In this document: positions 33,801 to 45,601 of the stretch, in pieces
Position numbering within the stretch: position 1 is the stretch's first letter
How the letters are laid out: every line of letters starts with the position of its first letter
Assembly (NCBI GenBank): GCA_022605405.1
Contig: JABYQQ010000008.1
Span: 1,612,001 to 1,676,000 of the forward strand
Direction of reading: 5' to 3'
Origin: Earliella scabrosa
Lineage: Eukaryota > Basidiomycota > Agaricomycetes > Polyporales > Polyporaceae
Length of the DNA stretch: 64,000 nucleotides
Translations under genes and position numbers: made by a program
Notes under the pieces: model-generated
Told to the model about the DNA's origin: nothing
The model's input: the letters and a program-made list of their open reading frames with translations, nothing else
The model's database searches: none

Positions 33801-34357
33801 AGTAACGTGTACGCTGGGTGTCTCGCGCTGTAGCTGGCTACCGTAGAGGCAGTGTGTTTCTACGAACGGATTATCACTATCACGTGAGCCACCAAAGCTC
33901 GAAGTGCGCACTAGGAGTTCCGCGGATGTAATTTGAATCGGTAAGCTGGTCCGCACATCTTTGACAATCCTGTTTCATAGGTTGGTTGGATGTCCAGGAC
34001 GATATAGGATGGGGAAACGTACTCGTCGAAAGCGAGGTTGACCTGTTTGACATCCCAGCAGAACTGACTTCAGGTTACTAATGTTACACTTCATCGCTGT
34101 TTGGTGACGCCCGATTCGTAAGCAGTTTTTGAGCTATAAGCTGTGGGTTAACGATCGCCGGTAATCAATGGCTGTATTGTTACCTTCGTAGGGTCGAATG
34201 GTTGTAGTGAACTATAGGTTGGTGTTGAGTAGAAAAGATTGCGATGTTGGTGTGAAACGTACCGGCCTGATGGAGTAAGTCAGAATGCAAAGAGAGACGT
34301 GTGTCGAAACTTACCGCGTTTGAGAACAGTGGCGAATTCAGCAGGGGTAGTATCCAT
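30879..34357 (-). CDS. RNR1: ribonucleoside-diphosphate reductase large subunit (class Ia, R1), divergent, intron-rich
   Basis: Reduces ribonucleoside diphosphates to deoxy forms together with the small subunit (a gene for it lies at 54.9-56.1 kb). About 14 introns; the frames join to a full R1. N-terminal ATP cone: VLKRGRSLQPFDPTK, ITSAELL, ARHPAYTLLAGRLMIADIH. Catalytic domain: RPQYMYMRTALAIHG, THASPVLFNAGT, ASCFL (redox Cys), GGVGMSL, VMALMRVYDA, LWIPDIF, CGAPFCMYQD, SNLCTEI (catalytic N, C, E), AVCTLSSIGL (second redox Cys), KHGPYPAWSGSPASQGI, PTASTAH, DQSQSMSISVASP and LKTGIYYLRT (the Tyr pair). All catalytic residues are present. A ~150-residue acidic, Ser/Thr-rich C-terminal extension ends AFECCDA instead of a CX2C pair. 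Sequence is visibly more divergent than housekeeping fungal R1. Intronic stops make it look broken in raw frames, but every join found keeps phase. Confidence 0.93.
34315..34357 (-). other. RNR large subunit first exon followed by a 4-nt microexon (34264-34267)
   Basis: Exon 1 (34357-34315) ends in phase 1. The next exon must supply 4 bases, GCCG, bounded by CAG before and GTACGT after; flanking introns are ~48 and ~51 nt. Exon 3 then begins with T and codes SLQPFDPTK. Only this reading gives the R1 ATP-cone motif VLKRGRSLQPFDPTK in one frame. Confidence 0.65.
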
Positions 34358-35028
34358 GTTAGATGTGATTGCGTATGAAGGGTGCGGTGGTTAGCTCTAA
34401 GAAACCGCCTTATATTGCCGGCTGAGCGCATACGAATGTCATGATCATGGGGACGGGGAACAATGGATCGAGTATAATACAGTTCGTCTTCCTTTGATCG
34501 AGTACGTGATTGATGACAGCAGGTGTAATTGATATGTAACTACCTTGCGATAATCTGATGGCAACGCCAAATCAGTGAACATATGTCTAGAGGTATGAAA
34601 TGTATCGATGCGTACGGATTTTTGTGGCGTGCGGAAGATGTGCTATTGGCAGTTGTGAATCTGATGTTTACATTGGGATAGTTGTGATGTATGCGGCGAG
34701 GCGCACGATCAGATTGAGAGAGCGATGAGGAAGATAGTAGATGGGTATACAATCAGATGCGACCGACTGGGACGTGTTGATTTCGGTCGGTCGCAGATGT
34801 TGTGCATCATATAATTTATTACGGGATGATGATACGGTAGAACACGTCTGTGGTCAATGTTAGTTGAATGTTTGATTCATCGGACGCACGATCTCGAGTC
34901 TGGTGATGCAGGTTATCTGAGAGATGTGATATATGAGACGTGCTATATAATAGATGTGGTTTGAGGTTTAAGTGTTGTACGTATCAACGCCTCTTTCGTC
35001 TACACCTTTTGCTTCGGTATTTTGATTG
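34358..35028. promoter_or_regulatory. divergent intergenic region between RNR large subunit and the 35.0-kb gene
   Basis: Strongly A+T-rich with no gene supported. It separates divergently transcribed genes, so it should hold both promoters. No individual element is identified with confidence. Confidence 0.4.
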
Positions 35029-36715
35029 ATGTCGTCCAGTCTTAAAGAAGCTATTCTCAAGTGGAAATTGCAGTCTTTCCGATCCAGCGATCTGGCATAT
35101 GGTGTTGCTGTGTCTTCGTTGCGTCGTGGACAGCGGTTGATCGATGCAAAGAGGACGGGTCCGAGGGAGTGGACGGTATGTGACGTGTGTTCGAGATGAT
35201 CGATTTGCATAGGTTAACCCGTACCAGTTTTGTCGTGCAGGCACCGACGAAGTGGCAGTGTTCAGTCATGCCGCGATTTTTCACGACGCGGACGACTATT
35301 ATACTGGAAATCTTGTGTTTGGAGACAATGAAGCACCCGATACTGTAGCAGAGGGAAAAATGTAAGGTCGAGTCTACTATTTGAACTTGTTAACGAACGT
35401 CATACGTTAGCGAACGAACAGCTGGTTACAAATGTAACTATACTTACGCGTTCAACACCGTGAACGACGGCGATTTTTATCACTATCAGATGGTGAGTTC
35501 CAATTAGATGGCGTCTATAACCATTCGGACACTGTAACTAAAGTGTTGTTCAGGATTTGGAGGAGTATATCAAGACTTTACCCGGTTTCAATCCCGGCGA
35601 GGTCCCTCGAAAGACTTGGCAGTCGGGGTCGCACGAATACAGCAATAGCCTATTCTGGGTTAGTGTCCCGATGTTTATTCGGACTAAACCTGGAGACAAG
35701 AAGCCTCCGCCTGCGACTCACCTGCATCCGTGGGTGGTAGAAGCTGCGAAGAGCAGTCGACAGTATGTTCCGAATCCTGCGCGACCGAATGTTCGAGGAG
35801 TGGAGAAGGGTCGGTTAGAGGACATCCGAGCGTGTCGTCCTCCCGTTCTGCGACGTGGCGATGCGGTGGCCTTGCGGTTTAGCGTCACCTACATCGAAGG
35901 AGACAAAGACTACTATCCTCAGTATTTGTTGACGGACATCATTCGCGTGCATCTTGGACCGGAGGCGGCAAACGAGTTGGAGAATACGTTCGTGAAGCCG
36001 GTCACTGTTGCGGAGGCTTTACAAGACGGCGAGATTGTAGATGGTAAGTGGCTCGCGTGGTGACCGTACTTATTGCACGCTGATACAGGGCGAAGTAGAA
36101 GACGAGATTATATCCGAAGTACATCGGAATGCGTCTGGCAAGCGTGACGACGATGAGACGCAGATAACACGGGAGTTGGACAGCAGCGGAACATCAGCTC
36201 ACCGGAATCGCGCTGATCGCCGTGTGGAAGATATAGAGGAGGACGCAATGGATCCCCGCGCGGACGTGGAAGATAACGTGTCGGTCGGCTCTAGACGTGA
36301 TATGGAGATCGATGCGGTGGATGGATCTGCGGTCGATGCGGGTAATGAAGAGTTCGTTGTCGTTGGCAACCAACTCGATGACGAGGTACAGGCGGGCAGC
36401 CCCACGGGATCGACGGTTTCTTCGGTGACTTCGATGTCGAGTAGTGGGTTTGGGGATGGTGACAATGGCGACGACATGTACGAGGATGCTGGGTATGGCG
36501 GAAAGGGGAAGGGAAAGGGGAAGGTGAGAGAGCGGGAGAGTTACATAGATGGTGAAGCTGAAGAAGAAGCTCCGAAGCGGAGGAAAAGCGAGAGGCATCG
36601 GGCCAGGGACTGTAAGTTGATCGATTATTGTCGGCTTCGAGCGTTGTCTGACCATATTCGTTCATTTGCAATGTGCGATCAGAGCGGAGGTAGACGAAGA
36701 GCGGTTACAATATGA
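35029..36715 (+). CDS. hypothetical protein with RGD(A/I)V...YPQYLLTDIIRV core and acidic/basic nuclear-type tail
   Basis: Exons 35029-35175, 35213-35361, 35411-35492, 35554-36036 and 36089 to about 36660 or 36715, phases consistent. N-terminal part MSSSLKEAILKWKLQSFRS, then NPYQFCRAGTDEVAVFSHAA. Exon 4 encodes the most ordered part: GFNPGEVPRKTWQSGSHEYS, VSVPMFIRTK, PPVLRRGDAVALRFSVTYIE and YYPQYLLTDIIRVHLG. I know similar PPVFRxGDIVE...RV arrangements only as uncharacterised agaricomycete proteins often found near transposons. The last exon is acidic, Gly/Lys-rich (GGKGKGKGKVRERES) and has a likely nuclear signal (PKRRKSERHR). No function is assigned. The first intron is short (37 nt) and the last exon end is uncertain. 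Confidence 0.6.
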
Positions 36716-38857
36716 ATCGAAAGAAGTCGGACCTGCGGACACGTGATAGTGGATGACCGGGAATCGAATGTGAGGGTGAAATAGTACGAGCTGTATTTGA
36801 TAGGTTTTGAGGGACGTGTAGTGAGGATGTATCGATTAGGGAGAGTGACCGAAGACTGTTGATTGTGATCAGTACTAGTGTCTACCAATAGTCATGACGG
36901 TTCGGAAAGTGTACGAGATGCTGTTAAGTAGATCCGTGCGTTGGTGTTTAGGTGAAAATTACAGTGGATCGATGACGATCCGACTCCCCGAGTTGATGGC
37001 TTTACAACTGATTCACTGAACCTCGTGCACGTATCTCACACGGCACGTCGCACTTGCATTCATCCTGGGTGGCTGTATACCAATATTCAACGCGCTCTTG
37101 TCTACCCGCTGTTCGCCGTCCGCCGGTTGCTGTCGTTTCGACCGTCGTGGTTACCTCGTTCGGCTTTCTTCCGTCGCGGTCCTACTCTGTGGCCTTGTAC
37201 CTTCTACGATCCTCCTCGACCACCCGACGATCTACCAAGAGCCCCAGTCGTAGTGGCGGATCAATTGATGAGTACACAACAGTGGCAGGATAGGTCACAG
37301 CTGCGGTACATGGCGCGTTACGCCGCGTAGGTGAGTATCAATCCCAGCATTCAGAAGGGACACAACATACCTGACTATCAACTCAACTAATGTTTGTATA
37401 ACCTGAGCAAGTGGTTGGTGGGCCGATGACGAGGTGTAGAGCTAGGATAAGACATGGATTGACGGGACACCGAGTCGACGATTTTACGTCAAACGTGATC
37501 GTCTCATTGATCCCGGTAGATCGGGCCTTCATGGAATACGCGACGTCGAGGTTGTGGACAAGTAGCACAATACACTGATGCAGCAGTTGGATAACGACAA
37601 GCCGTGAGCAAGAGGTATGAATTCAAGGTTCAGCCGTTGCAGGGCGAGCGGGGAAGCCGGAGGTGTAAACGCACTTACAATGTCCAACTTAAGAAAGTTC
37701 GTCGCACTATGGCGATGGGGTACGATGTCAGCAGAGAGACAGGCGGCGTCGGCTGACCAGTGGACGTGATGTGGCAGGAGGGCTGCAGAGAGAATGCCAG
37801 GGTACGGCAGTTCGAGTGAGCCGCGGTTTACGGGACAGTAGAGTGGTGGATGCAAAGAAACACACAGGGAGGAGTACACTGATCATACTGACAATAGGAT
37901 GGAACGGCGAGGAAAAGTAATGCGAGTAGAAACTACACAAGAGGGGAACTTACAGGGTGCAAGACGATTTAGGCTGTACACGAGCCCGCGTGTTAGTACC
38001 GACTGTACAGCGACCGTTGGTTTAGTACAAAACACGCAAGATAACTGTGTATGGCCTAGGCGACGGATAGTGCAACGAGGAAGCACGCGCGATAGAGGGA
38101 GAGAGAGTTGAAAATTGTTGGAGTCGAACACGGCCGCTCGTGAGACAATTTTCAAGCGGAGTCTAAAACAACCGGAAATGCCTGTAGCCGCTTGTGTCCG
38201 GTTCATCAACAGAGGGATAGTAGTATGACACTCTGTGATGGTACAGGAGAGAGAGAGGCATCACTATCAAAATTTGGGTAGATATATAGCGTTACAAATA
38301 CTATCATGTTTCTGTGTACTGACGCTTCTACGGTACACTATGTAGCACTACATCGCACTACAAGTTCTAGTGGGTTAGCTCCGTTCTACAGAACAATAGG
38401 TGCTGAAAAGGTGTTTACTGATTAGCAGGACGGTACCAGAGAATTGAGTAGGACGGCCGATGGAACTTGATGGATACGGCATTTAATCGTAAGCGTGTAT
38501 TGTGAACAAGATCGAAGTAGTAGACCAGTTCCATGAAAAAACGTATAAAGTCAAAGAAGAGAGCAACTAGGAAGACGTGTTGGACAGGTGTTGTATGTCC
38601 TTGCCGTGACGCCGACGTTTACGACCTCCGGAAGACTGACCAAAAATACGTCGAGTATGAGCTCCGCTGATGCGTGGGCGGTCTCGGTTCTGATTGTCGA
38701 GATTTAGTAATGAGCAGGGGTTGAATAGCGAAACGTGTATTACTGCACGCCATTCTAGAGTAGAATTATCCTCTGCGATATTCGATGATGTGGGTCTCTG
38801 AAGGAACATGTTCTAAGATTAAATCATTACTGCGAAGTATCAAATAGTTCGTGTTGC
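36716..38857. other. gap without a supported gene
   Basis: Only short frames. A 101-codon plus-strand frame at 37025-37330 is open but matches nothing and has no clear start context. Composition is A+T-rich with GTA/TAC words. Confidence 0.4.
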
Positions 38858-40036
38858 TTACGGCAACTGGGCAGTCGCGAGGACGATATCAGACGAGCTG
38901 CAGGAGCAAAGATCGCGGGATAGAAATCGTTTGGTTTCACGCACCGCCTTCGGGAGCTTGTACGGCAACGGCCGATTCGACTGAACCGACACGTCGGACG
39001 TCCTGAGCGGAGGATACTTTTTGTGTATTTGTATGGTTAGGCTAGACGAAAGAGAATGAAGGGACTTGTAGTAGAAGGTGACTGGTATATCACGATCACT
39101 TACATAGTTTATCGAGGTGTTTCGTTTTCGTTGACGAGGGTGTGTATTATCTGCCACAGAATGCAACGAATCAGTCTGATGTTGTATCTCGGCAGAGGAC
39201 AAAAAGTTACGAAGGCGTTGGTCGATTGCGGACGGTACGGATTGAGTATAGTTGGAAGGAGTAGTGTTGGTAACGTCTCGCGACGTATGTTGTCGAAACC
39301 GCGATGGGACAGGTGGTCTGAAGTGACATCGGGTATGTCAGAAAGAGTGTAGATTGTAAACATGTATTGTATAGCACCTGTCAGGTTCGAGTGTGGCTGA
39401 ACGATCGGCCTGCGTGACAATATATTCGTCTTGTAGTATAACTGGATGGTCATGGGGGGTGGCATCCTTCGTACAATTCGTCAGTAACTACAGATCAGAC
39501 CGCGTATAGCATATACGCGTCGTAGGACGGGGTAGTGGTGACATAGTTGAGAGAATACATATACCGATGAATTTGTGCGGTAGAGGACGTCAACAGCATA
39601 TCCTACGTCTTGCGATGGAATCTTGTTTACCGTTTCATCGATGTGTTCGGTATCGTTGTAGCGGGCAGTATGAAGGCATCTGTAACACGGGACGACGTCC
39701 ACGCACTGCCACAGTCAATAGTTATCCAGCGTTGTATATTGACAACATACTGAAAGACCGTCATTGTTGCATGTAATACGAGGAAAAGAAGTGATTGATG
39801 TAGTGTACATGAAGGAGTTCATCGTTGTCGGTGGTAGATATTTCTGTGGAGGATATGTGTGCAGATGGGTGCACATGCGCGAAATACTCACCTGAACAGC
39901 ATTTGCTCGTACAGAACACACGGGATATCCTGGAATTGGTCTTGTACCTTTATCAACGGTGAACGATGCGTTACTGGACGTGATCGGCTGCTCGTGTATG
40001 ACGGAGTCAGACGAGACTGTTGTGTGTAGAAGAAAC
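38858..40036 (-). other. possible unrecognised multi-exon gene (minus strand)
   Basis: A first exon starting MFLLHTTVSSDSV (40036) ends with a strong donor CAG|GTGAGT near 39890. It can be joined in phase to an exon at ~39738 (YVVNIQRWITIDCGSAW). Further left, the 39109-39465 and 38858-39202 frames could hold later exons (MTIQLYYKTNILSRRP). No domain is recognised and the chain is incomplete, so this may be a decayed gene. Confidence 0.25.
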
Positions 40037-40438
40037 ATGGCGAACGGAGATTTCGTGTTCAGCCAATAACCAAGTATTTATAGTCCCAGTTGTATGTGTT
40101 AGCACAGCACGAACTCGTACACACATGGACATTACAATGTTTTCAGCAGCGACATTTGATTATCAATCTCACGACTGCTTGCGGATTCGATGCGAACCAT
40201 CGAGCTACGTTCTCAGATACATCCGAACCGACAGAATCAGGAAGTATCAATATGTAAGGCTGTAATGCACTCCAACGAACGGTAAACGTGAACAATCATG
40301 ATCCGCGCAACGATCAATACGAATTTGACATCCGATGTCCTCCTTTAACGTGTATACGTGCGCGTGAGAAATGGTATACACTGCGTCAACAGTAGACCGA
40401 TTCAACCTTAGCGGACGCGACACGTACAACCCAAACAA

Positions 40439-41549
40439 TCAACCGACGACGTTCTCCGCCTCATCAACACCCGTCACGTTGGATGGGAGAGATTGATTCA
40501 ACGAGTTACGAAGTGCACGCCAGGCCGCCTACAATGTGTTGAGTGCCTCTCGAGAATTCAACTATCAGCATATGCAGACACTCACGGTGATACGAGGATA
40601 GGGTGTGACGACATGCCACCCTCGCCTGAACCGGACGAGTGGAAAAGGTGGAATTGGCTGGCCAACAGTGGTGCGGAAAGGAAGGACGATTGCATCCACA
40701 TCACCGAAATATCTTTCGTCCCACGCGGAAGGATCAACACCAGCGTTAGAGGACGGACGTTCGAGAAAATGAAATCCTCGAAGTTTGTATTTCGATACGG
40801 CGGCCTGGTCCCTCTCTTTAGTGAGGTTGACCTTCAGCGCACCTGTCCGTACGAAAGTTGGGGAAGGAAATCCGCAGACGCAGCCGTCAGGTGTGAGGAA
40901 ATTGATCAACAGAGTCGACCAAAAGGATGTGAGGGGTAGGCACGGGTTGTTTGCGGCACTGCGGATCACGTCTACTTCACGCCGATCCTTCGTTTGAAAG
41001 CGGACAACGTCTTTGATACCATTGACACCGCGTTCAGAGGAGCGTTTACGAGGGGGGAGAGAGTTGGGAATAGGAACGAACTGGATTCGTGGGTCGCGAA
41101 CGATGACAGATAGAAAAGTGTCGAACATGCGGTCAGGAAGGTAAACGTCCATATCGCCTGGGATCCATTGTTCATCGGGGAGAAAGTATTGAAGGGCAAC
41201 AGAACCCGATATAACGCCGCCGCAGGCGCGGAGAATTGTATTGAAATAGTCGATATCGATGACGAAGGGGTCGATGGCTTGGTTGTAGCGAAGACGTAAT
41301 GTTGTGGCGACGACGGTGTAGAAGGTGCGACAGGTTTTCCGCCAATTCACGAGTGTTTTGATATCGGATGCTTGTATCACGGAAATCATGACGTCATGGT
41401 GTAAACTGACATGTTAGGTTAGCTGGTATAAACGTGTCTTCAATCTGTGCATACTCGATAGGTCCCGTCAACGAGTTGAGGGATGAGGAAGTGGCTTGAT
41501 AATTCGAGGGATGCGCGGGAGACGACGCTGCCGGAGTGGCGAGGTCCAT
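40439..41549 (-). CDS. F-box-like / nucleotidyltransferase-fold protein, family member 1
   Basis: Exons 41549-41455, 41405-40586, 40528-40439 (335 codons with stop). After a Ser/Ala/Thr-rich start, exon 2 opens with LHHDVMISVIQASDIKTLVN and WRKTCRTFY, an F-box-like helix pair. Then comes a core with GGVISGSVALQYFLPDEQW and GDMDVYLPDRMFDTFL; GS...DxD is the signature of the nucleotidyltransferase (MNT/polB) fold. Later: WSTLLINFLTPDGCVCGFP, KLRGFHFLERP and DERYFGDVDAIVLPF. The third exon codes AAWRALRNSLNQSLP. Related to genes at 42.1 and 63.1 kb, with the first intron at the same place and phase. Possibly a substrate adaptor or antitoxin-like nucleotidyltransferase; function inferred from fold only. 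Confidence 0.7.
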
Positions 41550-42138
41550 ATTAAATGATAGTCGGGAAACGGAAGTGTGATGAACGGAAGTTGAGTTGAA
41601 GTTGAGTGGGAGAATCGAAGTGCAGGAGCGGAGGGATAGGTCATCTGGTGAGATGGTGGGGGTTAAATATAAGGCGGCGGAAAACTTTGCACCGCAATCA
41701 TAACAGCGGTATTCGTGCAGCATTCGATACAGCAGAGGAATCATGCGGGACATCTTAGTAGAGTGACAAAAGGTTCGGTCGTGGAACTCTACTCTATGTG
41801 CGTCAAATGATAGCACAGAACAACAGCATAGTGAGACGTTGATTGTAGAACGAGCGACCACGTGCGAACAGATTACGAATTAGATGCGCACGATTACAAC
41901 AATAATAGTTCGGGCGCGCGATTACTGTCCGTTATTGATCGGTACGTCTAGGTCGATGTGATTGTGATCCATTGATTAACAGACTCATGGATTGTACTAG
42001 TTGTGAATTGGTAGGTGGTGGATGCGGTATTGGTAACAGCTGTTCGAGTAGGATGAGTTGGGTTAGACGATATCTATTGTTCGGCGATGCATGAACGAGA
42101 TGAAAAGACGTGCGTAGAAGAAATATCATCGGTTGTAA
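41550..42138. other. intergenic region between two family members
   Basis: A+T-rich; no gene seen. It should hold the promoter of the 40.4-kb gene. Confidence 0.35.
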
Positions 42139-43339
42139 TCATACAGTATACGCTCGATTCCTGCGGGAGACAGTTGTACCAGTGAAGGACGACGAAGAAG
42201 GAAGAGTTTCAGTAGCTGATAGAGATAGTCGCGAAAATATAGGGTCGGCTACAAGGAACAGAGGCATAGATATGACACCTCCTGGTAGAATCCCGTCGGT
42301 ATAAGCACATCCGTTATCGCACGATGCCATCGTCCATAAACGCCAAACCGTCATGTATCCGTATGGTGGCCGTGAAGTTGCGTATGCAAGGGTATGGTTG
42401 TGCGTGAGTGGGCAGATAAATGCAAATAACGAACCTGGGTCTCCGAAATAGCGGCCTTGATCTGGACACAGATACAAATGACGCATACAAGGTACAGTAT
42501 GGGGATTTTGACGGGTCCCGATATCGACACGATATTCCGGCCAGTGTGAGGAATGAAGAGCGAATAGAAATCCGTGAGACAGGAGTAGTTGTACGTTCTC
42601 GTAATCGTCGTCGGTCAACGACTCTAATGTAAGTTCCGAGAACAGTGCTCGTCGAGACAGAGTGAGTCGAGGATAGGCGCAACTGAAGGAATCTTCGGTG
42701 ACGAAGTTCATTAGAGCTGTAGTCCAAGAGCGACCAATGGGCGAATAGCAGCTGACGGTGCGAGATTCGTGTATGTGAATTTTACGACCCGTTGCGGTGA
42801 TGAAACGGGCGCAACGACGAATGTCGCGCTGATGTCTGAAGGATGGAGTGGGTGCCGTTATGCGGTCGAATACCACGTGCGGGGATACGAATGGTGAATA
42901 GGTGAGGTATTCCAGTAGGATGGGGAAGCAGTTTTCGTCGATGAAAACGTCAAGTGCGGCGGATATGATGCTGTCGTCGCGCAACATAAACGCGAGTGCA
43001 AAGATGCCTCCAAGGACGGCCCGGCAATCCCTGAGAATTCGGAGGAAGTCGCGAGGACATGGAAGATAGCGTCGGACCATGTGGTGCATCGTGGATTGCA
43101 AGACGCGCGTTACACGGCCGCAAGAGGCTCGGCATACGGCTCTCCACAAAAGCAGAGACGGCATATCCATACGATCGAGGACGAGAGTGCCGAGCTGCAC
43201 GTCGTATCTGTAACATTTGGTATAATGTCAGATTTAGTTAAAGCTCGAAGACTGCGAGACATATTTACAGAAGACGGTGAAACGGCGTGGACTGGTTAAG
43301 ACTGGACGGACGTGAGGTTTGCAGAGAAACGGTAGCCAT
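42139..43339 (-). CDS. F-box-like / degenerate nucleotidyltransferase-fold protein, family member 2
   Basis: Exons 43339-43269 and 43207-42139 (380 codons with stop). N-terminus MATVSLQTSRPSSL...FHRLL; exon 2 begins YDVQLGTLVLDRMDMPSLLL and WRAVCRASC (F-box-like). The core reads CRAVLGGIFALAFMLRDDS then LDVFIDENCFPILLEYL: the GS and first Asp of member 1 are changed, so nucleotidyl transfer is unlikely. It shares ALMNFVTEDSFSCAYPRLTL, LLSHGFLFALHSSHWPEY and CPDQGRYFGDPGSLFAF with member 3 at 63.1 kb. The tail is Ser/Thr-rich. Confidence 0.65.
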
Positions 43340-43757
43340 CGTCTTCGACAATGTAAGTGTAGAGTCGAAGGATACAAAAGATGATATGTTGATTCGAACG
43401 AATTTTGAATGTGAGGCCGTTGGTGGTAATGAATGCGGGGGTGCAGGGAGACGGGGGTTTATTTCTATAGTTCTTGATGTACATGTGTCAAGTATGTTCG
43501 TAGTGCAACGTGAGTAGATATTGCATCGATCGGCAGAAGAGGGTTTGATAGTTAGTCAGACGTGAGAACTGAAAACATATCTGATGTGTGTGACAAGTTG
43601 TGGAGAGGATGTGATTGGAATGCGAAATGTTGTATATATGATTGCACGTAGTGATTATAATCAACGCGTCGATGGGTGCTGATATGATGTATCCTGATTG
43701 TGGCAGACTGAGAGCAGAGGTAAGAATCAATCAGACATACCTTACATAAAGGACGGG
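43340..43757. other. divergent intergenic region
   Basis: A+T-rich stretch between a minus-strand and a plus-strand gene; no gene seen. It presumably contains both promoters. Confidence 0.35.
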
Positions 43758-45111
43758 ATGAAAGTGGAGATGGACATCGATATGCATTTATCTGTACGGC
43801 AGGTTGGACATTGTAGGTCTCGGAATTGTGCCTGTGGTGTGTTCACTAATGGGATGTAGTTGTCATTAAGGAGTATATAGACCATGGACGAACTGGTGTG
43901 GTGTTTCGAGGGGAAGACCAGCGTACAGGAGGTGTGGTGGCCGTCAAGCTTTCACGTCAAGAAGATGAATACAGAGAATCAATACGGAATGAAATCAGAT
44001 GTTATACGCGAACGAATGGCGTTAATGAAAACGGCGATAAGTTAGTAACCACTATAGTGTGTATATTGCGTGAACGACTCATGTCTGTGGTAGATCAATT
44101 CATTTGTGCACGATGTTGTCGCACGGGATCTGTGTAGATGGGGACTATATCGTCCTTCCCATGTTGGGGTCGACGGTACGAAAGATGTTGACACAATTCG
44201 GCGTCGAGATGTTCGACGAAGAAGATGCGTGTAGCGTCAGTAAACAAGTGGCGGAAGGTTTATCTTGTAAGTATAAACAAGTCGAGCCGTCTTGAACATA
44301 GGTGTTGACGGGGTACAGATCTTCACCACATGGGAATCACGCATACCGATATTACGTCGGAAAATGTCTTGTTGTCGGTGGATAGCGTGGGGAAATTGAG
44401 GGATGTACGTCGGCGGTCGTCAGGAAAGAAGGATGTAAGTTGACGAGGCTGAAAAGGCATAACGTACCGAGAGCGGTTGATAATTTGACGTACAGGCCGG
44501 CGATGTGTTAGTTTACATCGTTGATATGAGCGATGCCCGTATAGGCATCAGCGGACAGAGCGGTATGATCGGAAGTAATCAATACAGAGCTCCTGAAGTA
44601 ACATTGGGTCAGTGCAATAGGAGCGTTTATTGTCTGCTAGCACAGCGCTGATGTATTTATTCAGGGCTCCCTTGGAACAACCACGTGGATTCTTTTGCGT
44701 TAGGATGCCTCATGTACGAAATTCGAACAGGAGGGATGTTATTTCCCTGGACGACTTCTTCAGCAGAACGACTATTTGCGGTATTCAAGAGAATTGGGCC
44801 ATTCCCAAGTGATTTAGTGCGGAACGCTGGACCTGCTTTCGAAAAATATTTTCGCGACATTGGAGGTGTATTTGAAGTACTGTTGTCTAGAACATCCGTC
44901 AGCGACATACAAGGTCAGCGACATGTACGCGCGTTACAATCTATTCAAGTAAGTGTAAGATGAAATGGAACAAGTGTTTCGTATTGATAGATGTATACAG
45001 ACTGATGGAGATGACGGAATGTATGCGAAGTGGTGTCGGTCATTTCTCGTTATCGCACCTGATAAACGAGGAAGATTGGAGGAGTTCTTGATGGTCATGA
45101 AGGATGTTTGA
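43758..45111 (+). CDS. SRPK-like protein kinase with HTD catalytic loop
   Basis: Exon joins found: 43812|43860, ~44041|44093, ~44271|44324, ~44437|44497, ~44608|44667 and ~44949|45001, all phase-consistent, giving ~340 residues. N-lobe: FVIKEYIDHGRTGVVFRG (Gly loop) and VVAVKLSRQ (Lys), then the Glu in NEIRCY. Catalytic loop GITHTDITSENVLL: HTD replaces HRD, as in SR-protein kinases. The DFG position reads VDMSDARIG. Activation segment ends SNQYRAPEVTLG, followed by VDSFALGCLMYEIRTG, LFPWTTSS and a short C-lobe (FLVIAPDKRGRLEEFLMV). Both Lys and catalytic Asp are present, so activity is possible; the Phe/Gly of DFG are not. Kinases of this branch phosphorylate splicing or cell-cycle proteins, but the substrate here is unknown. 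Start at 43758 is the first ATG that fits; an earlier exon is possible. Confidence 0.8.
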
Positions 45112-45601
45112 TGCGCTGATGGGAATATTTGGGGCATCGGATGTACGCCTGCACGAGTAGGTGATATCGAAGAAGATGTGGAATCCATTCGACTTGCTTC
45201 GGATAGTTGACGCACTGGTTTGACCGTAAGAAATTCGCACGGTTAAAGTTTAGGGCGACGTACTGATGCCTTAGTAAGTTGTCAATAACAATCCGAACCG
45301 AATGATTGCGGGGTTGTATCATAACATCAGTAACAAATCTGGATTGCAGTGTGGATGTCGTAAGACCGATACAGGTCGAACTTATGGGGCAATTGTTATA
45401 AGCGTGGGGTCGACAGAACTTTCACAAGACGTTGACGGTGCGATGTATTGCGGAGCAAGATTTATGATGTGAGATTGATGATCAGATATGCGTATCCTCG
45501 GTTTGTCTGACCAGTCCTATAAAGAAAGAGATCGCACTTCAGGCAGGGATACGAAAGTATTTCTATTTCTACCCGCTTATCTAGGATACAGATATTCGTT
45601 C
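45112..45601. other. intergenic region
   Basis: No gene supported; upstream region of the zinc-finger gene. Confidence 0.35.

Noticed and set aside
30879..34357. RNR large subunit as a pseudogene full of stops
   Set aside because: Raw frames are broken, but each break coincides with a 44-60 nt GT-AG intron and the joined protein matches R1 without gaps at all catalytic sites.
35554..36036. BAH domain in the 35.0-kb gene
   Set aside because: Initially suggested by the RGDAV...RV pattern, but the rest of the BAH framework is absent.
40493..40939. 148-residue plus-strand protein
   Set aside because: Antisense shadow of the F-box-like gene, whose minus-strand frame has conserved motifs.
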